DNA from: Nostoc sp. KVJ20
GTDB lineage: Bacteria > Cyanobacteriota > Cyanobacteriia > Cyanobacteriales > Nostocaceae
Length of the DNA: 61,761 nt
Assembly: GCF_001712795.1 (NCBI RefSeq)
Contig: NZ_KV757584.1
Span: 1-61,761 of the forward strand
Direction: 5' to 3'
Shown here: positions 55,773 to 61,761 of the stretch, in pieces
How the letters are laid out: every line of letters begins with the position of its first letter
How positions within the stretch are numbered: the stretch's first letter is position 1
Program-made: the position numbers and the translations under genes
Notes under the pieces: generated by a model
Told to the model about the DNA's origin: nothing
Seen by the model: the letters and a program-made list of their open reading frames with translations, nothing else
The model's database searches: none

Positions 55773-58700
55773 ATGACTTTGTTAACCGATATTAATAACT
55801 TAAATATTCAAGAAGAAATAGCCATCGTTGGGATGTCAGGGCGTTTTCCTGGAGCCGAAAATATTGCTGATTTTTGGCGAAATATCCGAGATGGTGTAGA
55901 GTCTATTTCTTTTTTCACAGATGAAGAACTAGTATCGGCTGGAATAGATGCGGCATTGCTAAACCAAGCCAGTTACGTCAAGGCAGGTGGTGTACTAGAA
56001 GATGTAGAGTTATTTGATGCTTCATTTTTTGGTTTTTCTCCCAGGGAAGCTGAAATTACAGATCCACAACATCGTCTTTTTTTAGAATGTGTTTGGGAAG
56101 CTCTAGAAAATGCTGGCTATAACTCCCAAAACTATGATGGTCAAATTGGCCTTTTTGCTGGTGTCGCTGCCAGTAATTATCTACTTTCCAACTTATATCC
56201 CAACCGGGAATTGATGGAGTCAGTAGATAGCTTTCAAATTTTGATTGGAAATGATAAGGATTTTTTACCCACACAAGTTTCATATAAATTGAATCTGAAG
56301 GGGCCGAGTATTAATGTTCAGACTGCTTGCTCCACATCTTTAGTTGCTGTTCATTTAGCTTGCCAAAGTTTACTGAATGGTGAAAGTGATATGGCTTTGG
56401 CTGGTGGCGTTTCTATAATGGTGCCGCAAAAGTCTGGTTATCAATATCAACCAGGGGGAATCCATTCTCCTGATGGACATTGCCGAGCTTTTGATGCTAA
56501 AGCTCAAGGAACTAATGGCGGTAATGGCTTGGGTGTAGTGGTTTTGAAAAGATTAGAGGATGCCATTGGCGATGGTGACTTGATTTACGCAGTAATTAAA
56601 GGTTCAGCTGTTAATAACGATGGTTCCTTAAAGGTGGGATATACAGCCCCCAGTGTCGATGGACAAAGGGAAGTTATTTTAGAAGCCCTTGCTTTAGCGG
56701 GAGTAGAACCTGAGACGATCGCCTATATAGAAACACATGGTACTGGCACTGCATTAGGAGATCCCATTGAAATCAAGGCTTTGACACAGGCTTTTCGTGC
56801 TAGTACTGAGAAAAAAAACTTTTGTGCGATCGCCTCAGTAAAAACAAATATAGGTCACTTAAACACAGCAGCAGGAGTCACAGGCTTAATTAAAACAGTC
56901 CTGGCACTAAAAAATCAACAAATACCACCTAGTCTACACTTCCAACAACCCAACCCAGAAATCGACTTCGCCAACAGCCCCTTCTACGTCAACACCAAAT
57001 TATCACCTTGGCAAAGCAACGGCACACCACGCCGCGCCGGAGTTAGTTCTTTTGGCATTGGTGGTACAAACGCCCACGTGATTTTAGAACAAGCCCCGGA
57101 TTTAGGGCAGAGGGGCAGGGGGGCAGGGGAGCAGGGGAGAAGATATCAATTGTTGGTAGTTTCTGCCAAAACTAACACAGCTTTAGAAACAGCTACAGCT
57201 AATCTAGTAAGGCATCTTCAAGAACATCCTCAAATTAACCTCGCAGATGTCGCTTACACCCTACAAGTTGGTCGTCAAGCATTTGAACATCGACGTATAT
57301 TAGTATGTTGTAACCAAAACGATGCCGTAGATGCTGTAACCAGCCAAAATCCGCAACGTGTATTTACCTACCACCACAAACCCAGTCACCGTCCAGTTAT
57401 CTTCATGTTTTCTGGACAAGGGACGCAATATGTCAACATGGCGCGGGAACTCTACGAAGTTGAACCGACATTTCGCCAAAATATAGATACTTGCGCCGAG
57501 ATTCTTCAGCAACACCTAAATCTTGACATCCGCCAGATACTTTTTCAAGACGAAACAAAAGTTACCGAACAACTACAACAAACCGCCCTCACTCAACCAG
57601 GATTATTTGTGATTGAATATGCCCTAGCTCAATTATGGATGGAATGGGGCGTACATCCAGAAGCAATGATTGGGCATAGCATCGGGGAATATGTCGCTGC
57701 AACCATTGCGGGTGTCTTTTCTCTCGAAGATGCTTTGGCTATAGTTGCCACTAGGGGACGACTGATGCAACAGTTGCCCACAGGTAGTATGTTAGCAATT
57801 CCACTACCAGTAGAAAATTTGCGATCGCTCTTAACTGATGATACGCAAATTGCAGCGGTTAACAGCCCGTCTTCTTGTGTGGTTTCTGGTAAGAGTGAAG
57901 CTATAACTGCACTGCACAATCAATTATTACTCCAAGGAATTGAATGTCGAATGTTGCACACATCTCACGCTTTTCATAGTGAAATGATGCAACCGATTGT
58001 GCCAGAGTTTGTCAATGCTTTGAGCAAGGTGAAACTGAATGTGCCAAGTATTCGCTTTATTTCCAATGTGACTGGGACTTGGATTAGTGATAGTGATGCG
58101 ACTAATCCCAGCTATTGGGGTGAACATTTGCGCCAGACTGTGCGTTTTTCTGATGGTATATTACAACTTCTGCAATTTGAGGGTGTTTTTTTGGAGGTGG
58201 GACCGGGACGAACGTTAACTACTTTGACAAAACAGCATTTACAATCTGATTCTAAACAACTGGTGGTGAATTGTTTACCCCATGTTCAGGAAGAACAATC
58301 TGATTTTGCTTATTTATTGCAATCTTTAGGTCGGTTGTGGTTGTTTGGTGTTGAAATTGATTGGTCTGGATTTTATCTTCATCAACGGCATTTGCGTTTG
58401 CCTTTGCCTACTTATCCTTTTGAACGTCAACGTTATTGGATTGAACCTGAAAAACAAAAACCAGATAATTATTCTAGTTTAGTCTCACTGGGTAAAAAGC
58501 CTGATATTTCTGACTGGTTCTATATTCCTTTCTGGAAACCATCTTTAGTCTCAGCACCGCTTGAATACACATCTCAACAATCTTGTACTTTAGTATTTAT
58601 TGATGAGTGTGGCTTGGGTGCTAAATTAGTCAAACAGTTAGAACAAAAAAAACAGAAAGTTATTACTGTTAAAGTTGGAACAAAGTTCACAAAAATTAGT

Positions 58701-60419
58701 GAAGGTGAATATGCTCTTAATCCTCAGTATAATTATGACTACGATACTTTAATTAAAGAACTATTAATCCAACATAAATTACCAAAGTCCATTGTTCATT
58801 TATGGAGTGTCACACCTGCCATTGACAAAGAATTGAAAATTGAAGAAGTTGAAAAAGCACAGCTAACTGGATTTTATAGTCTACTATTTCTTGCCCAAGC
58901 TTTGTCAAAACAAGAAACTACGGATGATTTTCAAATTACAGTCATTTCTAACAATTTGCAGGCAGTAATAGGAAGTGAAGTACTTTGTCCAGAAAAAGCA
59001 ACTTTACTTGGTACAATTAAAGTTATCTCTCAAGAATACTCAAATATTCATTGTCGTAGTATTGATGTTAATTTGCCTAATATTGGTAGTTGGCAAGAAG
59101 AAAAACTTGTAGAAAAGTTGCTGGTAGAATTAACTACTTCTAATTCTGATAAAGTGATTGCTTACCGAGGTTTGAATCGCTGGGTGCAAAGTTTTGAGCC
59201 AGTACACTTTGATGAAGCTAATCTAGGAAAATCACAATTAAGGCAAAAGGGAGCCTACCTGATTACAGGTGGACTTGGAGGAATTGGACTTGTTGTAGCA
59301 GAATATTTAGCTCAAACTGTACAAGCAAAACTACTATTAACAGGACGTTCGATTTTACCTAGCCGAGATGAATGGGAAAAATGGTTGATTGCTCACGATG
59401 AAACTGATAGTATTAGCTGCAAAATTCGCAAAGTAAAAGAACTAGAACAGTTGGGTGCAGAAGTTTTGGTAGTAAATGCTGATGTTACCAACCCCGAACA
59501 AATGCAAAATGCGATCGCTCAAGCTCAACAACAATTTGGGAATCTAAATGGTGTGATTCATGCTGCGGGTATTCTTGGCGGCGAGTCTATTGAAAAGATA
59601 CGGAAAATTGATTGTGAGCAGCAATTCCAACCAAAAGTACATGGACTTTTAGTTTTAGAAAAAGTTTTACAAGACAAACAGCTTGATTTTTGTTTTTTAC
59701 TATCTTCTTTATCATCTGTATTAGGAGGATTAGGATTTGTTGCATACTCAGCAGCAAATATCTTTATGGACGCTTTTGTACACAAACATAATCAAAATCA
59801 TCCAGTTTCATGGACAAGCATAAGTTGGGATGGTTGGCAACTTCAAAAAGAAGATCAACAAAGTACATCTGTAGGTGTAAGTTTAGATGAATTAGCTATT
59901 CAGCCAGAAGACGGTATAAAAGCATTTAAAAGAATTTTTACTTGTAGTCAGTTTAATCATATAATTGTCTCAACTGGAGAACTTCAAACTAGAATTAGCC
60001 AATGGCTAAAGCTGGAATCTTTACCAGCAAGAGCAGCAAATTTATTACTTCATGACAGACCTGATTTAGAAAATCTATATGTTGCTCCAAGAAATGAAAT
60101 TGAGCAAAATATTGCTAATATATGGCAAGAGATTCTAGGAATCAGAACTGTTGGACTGAATGATAACTTTTTTGAATTAGGAGGAGATTCTCTCTTAATA
60201 ATTCAAGTTCGCAGTAAAATTCTGAAATCCTTAAATAAAAATTTGTCCGTTGCTGAATTATTTGAATATTCAACCGTAAGTACCTTGGCTGAATATCTCG
60301 GCAAAAAACAAGTTGAGGAACCAACATTTCAACAAGCCGATCAACGTGCCAGCAGAAAAGAAGCGGCTATGCAAGAAAAAAGACAATTAATGCAACAAAG
60401 GAGGAAGGTAAATGGATAA
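55773..60419 (+). CDS. PKS module KS-AT-KR-ACP
   Basis: A 1,548-residue type I PKS module. KS Cys186 (TACSTS), THGTGT and NIGHL; a low-complexity KS-AT linker (GQRGRGAGEQGRR); AT with Ser636 in GHSIGEYVAA and SHAFHS (malonyl type); KR (TGGLGGIG) with Lys in QPKVHG and YSAAN intact, so active; carrier Ser1473 in LGGDSL; a charged docking tail (RKEAAMQEKRQLMQQRRK). No DH or ER. Its AT differs from those of the first two PKS genes, which carry GYSIG and an extra LRKMLGR segment. The stop overlaps the start of the next PKS by 8 bases. It would extend the chain after Ser with a beta-hydroxy ketide. Confidence 0.94.
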   Translation: MTLLTDINNLNIQEEIAIVGMSGRFPGAENIADFWRNIRDGVESISFFTDEELVSAGIDAALLNQASYVKAGGVLEDVELFDASFFGFSPREAEITDPQHRLFLECVWEALENAGYNSQNYDGQIGLFAGVAASNYLLSNLYPNRELMESVDSFQILIGNDKDFLPTQVSYKLNLKGPSINVQTACSTSLVAVHLACQSLLNGESDMALAGGVSIMVPQKSGYQYQPGGIHSPDGHCRAFDAKAQGTNGGNGLGVVVLKRLEDAIGDGDLIYAVIKGSAVNNDGSLKVGYTAPSVDGQREVILEALALAGVEPETIAYIETHGTGTALGDPIEIKALTQAFRASTEKKNFCAIASVKTNIGHLNTAAGVTGLIKTVLALKNQQIPPSLHFQQPNPEIDFANSPFYVNTKLSPWQSNGTPRRAGVSSFGIGGTNAHVILEQAPDLGQRGRGAGEQGRRYQLLVVSAKTNTALETATANLVRHLQEHPQINLADVAYTLQVGRQAFEHRRILVCCNQNDAVDAVTSQNPQRVFTYHHKPSHRPVIFMFSGQGTQYVNMARELYEVEPTFRQNIDTCAEILQQHLNLDIRQILFQDETKVTEQLQQTALTQPGLFVIEYALAQLWMEWGVHPEAMIGHSIGEYVAATIAGVFSLEDALAIVATRGRLMQQLPTGSMLAIPLPVENLRSLLTDDTQIAAVNSPSSCVVSGKSEAITALHNQLLLQGIECRMLHTSHAFHSEMMQPIVPEFVNALSKVKLNVPSIRFISNVTGTWISDSDATNPSYWGEHLRQTVRFSDGILQLLQFEGVFLEVGPGRTLTTLTKQHLQSDSKQLVVNCLPHVQEEQSDFAYLLQSLGRLWLFGVEIDWSGFYLHQRHLRLPLPTYPFERQRYWIEPEKQKPDNYSSLVSLGKKPDISDWFYIPFWKPSLVSAPLEYTSQQSCTLVFIDECGLGAKLVKQLEQKKQKVITVKVGTKFTKISEGEYALNPQYNYDYDTLIKELLIQHKLPKSIVHLWSVTPAIDKELKIEEVEKAQLTGFYSLLFLAQALSKQETTDDFQITVISNNLQAVIGSEVLCPEKATLLGTIKVISQEYSNIHCRSIDVNLPNIGSWQEEKLVEKLLVELTTSNSDKVIAYRGLNRWVQSFEPVHFDEANLGKSQLRQKGAYLITGGLGGIGLVVAEYLAQTVQAKLLLTGRSILPSRDEWEKWLIAHDETDSISCKIRKVKELEQLGAEVLVVNADVTNPEQMQNAIAQAQQQFGNLNGVIHAAGILGGESIEKIRKIDCEQQFQPKVHGLLVLEKVLQDKQLDFCFLLSSLSSVLGGLGFVAYSAANIFMDAFVHKHNQNHPVSWTSISWDGWQLQKEDQQSTSVGVSLDELAIQPEDGIKAFKRIFTCSQFNHIIVSTGELQTRISQWLKLESLPARAANLLLHDRPDLENLYVAPRNEIEQNIANIWQEILGIRTVGLNDNFFELGGDSLLIIQVRSKILKSLNKNLSVAELFEYSTVSTLAEYLGKKQVEEPTFQQADQRASRKEAAMQEKRQLMQQRRKVNG
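56814..57103 (+). repeat. Near-identical 290-bp tract shared with 61,441-61,730
   Basis: This stretch at the end of the KS and start of the linker matches 61,441-61,730 with about seven mismatches counted by eye, while the KS sequence upstream is clearly less similar. It uses more C-ending codons ('aacacc', 'cccttctac', 'cgccgcgcc') than its surroundings. Confidence 0.85.
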
Positions 60420-61761
60420 CCAACAAATCCAAGATTCCATCAAAGGCATAGCCGTAATTGGTATGGTTGGTCGTTTTGCTGGAGCTAAAAGCATTGATGA
60501 ATTTTGGGATAATTTATGTCAAGGAAAGGAGTCAATTTCATTCTTCAGTGATGAAGAACTAGAGGCTTCAGGCGTAGATCCAGCATGGCTGAACGATCGC
60601 AATTATGTAAAAGCTGGTGTTCGTCTGTCAGATATCGAGATGTTTGACGCACCTTTTTTCGATTTCTCACCAAAGGAAGCCGAGATCATCGATCCTCAAC
60701 ACCGGATTCTGCTTGAGTGTGCTTGGGAAGCATTGGAAAATGCTGGTTATAACCCAAGTTCAGGCAAAGGCTTAACCGGTGTTTATGTGGGAACCAATAT
60801 GAGTAACTATTTTCTGAGTAATCTCAGTTCCCACCCTGATATTATCCAATCAAGGGGTTTGGCAGTTATATATGGCAATAGTCAGGACTTTGCAGCTACA
60901 AGAGTTTCATATAAATTAAATCTGAAAGGGCCGAGTATCAATGTTCAGACTGCCTGTTCTACATCGTTAGTTGCTGTGCATTCAGCCTGTCAAGGATTGC
61001 TAAACTATGAGTGCGATATGGCTTTGGCAGGTGGGATTTCCATAGAATCTCTGCAAAAGCAAGGTTATTTTTATCAAGAAGGAAGTATCACTTCTCCTGA
61101 TGGTCACTGTCGCGCCTTTGATGCTAATGCCCAAGGAACTATTTTTGGGGATGGCGCGGGTATTGTTGTCCTTAAAAGATTAGAAGATGCCTTGACAGAT
61201 GGTGACTGCATTCACGCAGTCATTAAAGGTTCAGCCATCAATAACGATGGTGCGGCGAAGGTAGGATATACTGCTCCGAGTGTGAGTGGTCAAGCTGAAG
61301 TGATTGCTGAGGCTCAAGCGATCGCTGGGGTTGCTGCGGAAACTATCACTTACATTGAGGCTCATGGAACAGGTACAGCTTTAGGCGATCCGATTGAAAT
61401 TAGTGCCCTGAAAAAGGCGTTTGCAGCCCGTACTAAACAAAAAAACTTTTGTGCGATCGCCTCAGTAAAAACAAATATAGGTCACTTAAACACAGCAGCA
61501 GGAGTCACAGGCTTAATTAAAACAGTCCTAGCCCTAAAAAATCAACAAATACCACCCAGCCTACACTTCCAACAACCCAACCCAGAAATAGACTTCGCCA
61601 ACAGCCCCTTCTACGTCAACACCAAATTATCACCTTGGCAAAGCAACGGCACACCACGCCGCGCCGGAGTTAGTTCTTTTGGCATTGGCGGTACAAATGC
61701 CCACGTGATTTTAGAACAAGCCCCGGATTTTGGGCAGGGGAGCAGAGGGGCAGAGGGGCAG
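60412..61761 (+). CDS. PKS, ketosynthase part (partial, runs off the right edge)
   Basis: An open frame of 450 codons with no stop before the window ends. The ATG at 60,412 lies inside the last codons of the previous gene and has GGAGGAAGG just upstream, so translation is coupled. It encodes a complete KS: GIAVIGMVGRFAGA, active-site Cys in VQTACSTSLVA, EAHGTGTALGDP, SVKTNIGHL and GTNAHVILEQAP, followed by the start of a low-complexity linker (GQGSRGAEGQ). Compared with the other KS domains it has shifts such as FFDFSPKEAEIID and IFGDGAG. Downstream AT and other domains are outside the window. Confidence 0.93.
   Translation, partial: MDNQQIQDSIKGIAVIGMVGRFAGAKSIDEFWDNLCQGKESISFFSDEELEASGVDPAWLNDRNYVKAGVRLSDIEMFDAPFFDFSPKEAEIIDPQHRILLECAWEALENAGYNPSSGKGLTGVYVGTNMSNYFLSNLSSHPDIIQSRGLAVIYGNSQDFAATRVSYKLNLKGPSINVQTACSTSLVAVHSACQGLLNYECDMALAGGISIESLQKQGYFYQEGSITSPDGHCRAFDANAQGTIFGDGAGIVVLKRLEDALTDGDCIHAVIKGSAINNDGAAKVGYTAPSVSGQAEVIAEAQAIAGVAAETITYIEAHGTGTALGDPIEISALKKAFAARTKQKNFCAIASVKTNIGHLNTAAGVTGLIKTVLALKNQQIPPSLHFQQPNPEIDFANSPFYVNTKLSPWQSNGTPRRAGVSSFGIGGTNAHVILEQAPDFGQGSRGAEGQ
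61441..61730 (+). repeat. Near-identical 290-bp tract shared with 56,814-57,103
   Basis: Partner of the tract in the preceding PKS gene; see that entry. The match ends at the 'ccccggattt' just before both low-complexity linkers. Confidence 0.85.

Noticed and set aside
21785..61761. Assignment to anachelin, nostopeptolide or puwainaphycin clusters
   Set aside because: The FAAL start, the Orn-Gly-Thr-Ser codes and the extender cassette do not fit the compositions I recall for these compounds; naming one would be a guess.

Overview
The window looks like the chromosome of a filamentous, heterocyst-type cyanobacterium close to Nostoc. Reasons: the palindrome GCGATCGC recurs throughout, heptanucleotide tandem repeats lie between and inside genes, 'ggggagcagggg' low-complexity tracts are common, and the gene families are typical of the group (multi-PAS hybrid kinases, DUF1350, DUF1636, AMIN-type TonB receptors, Nif11 leader peptides). 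No tRNA, rRNA or CRISPR array was seen.

Positions 1-15,300 are a mixed accessory and housekeeping region. The left edge may clip a transposase. Two tandem paralogous Nif11-type RiPP precursors (365-1172, minus) share a Cys-rich core. A giant hybrid histidine kinase (1529-7150) follows, then a VOC-fold protein, a secreted protein and a cupin (all minus), a REC-PAS-histidine kinase, a lone receiver protein, a tRNA-dihydrouridine synthase, a DUF1350 protein and argC (minus). A short motif with two CTCCCC blocks one helical turn apart lies upstream of four of these genes, always in the same orientation relative to the gene.

Positions 15,500-20,850 are a transport region: an amino-acid-type solute-binding protein, and on the minus strand a TonB-dependent siderophore receptor, an iron-siderophore binding protein and a DUF1636 metal-binding protein, reading as one iron-uptake group. 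A perfect 14-bp inverted repeat lies just upstream of the receptor. About 1 kb of repeat-rich, gene-free DNA (20,729-21,784) separates this from the next block.

Positions 21,785-61,761 are one large hybrid NRPS/PKS cluster on the plus strand that continues past the right edge. The order is: FAAL-ACP-C-A-MT-PCP; KS-AT-KR-ACP-FkbM methyltransferase; a four-gene cassette for an alkoxy- or hydroxymalonyl-ACP extender (FkbK-, FkbJ-, FkbI- and FkbH-like); C-A-PCP-C-A-PCP; KS-AT-KR-carrier-E; C-A-PCP; a PLP decarboxylase of the PanP type; KS-AT-KR-ACP; and a KS-containing protein cut off by the window. Specificity codes read by eye are Orn (N-methylated), Gly, Thr and Ser. The inferred chain is fatty acyl - N-Me-Orn - ketide (possibly oxygenated at C2) - Gly - Thr - ketide - Ser - ketide - ketide and onward. 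No terminating domain is in view. I cannot match this order to a known product.

The main oddities in the cluster are: an NRPS-style carrier plus epimerase fused to a PKS whose KR has lost its catalytic Lys and Asn; a methyltransferase placed after the carrier of the first PKS; the extender-unit cassette; a decarboxylase inserted between modules; and clear gene-conversion tracts between modules. The siderophore-uptake group next door makes an amphiphilic iron chelator one testable hypothesis for the product.
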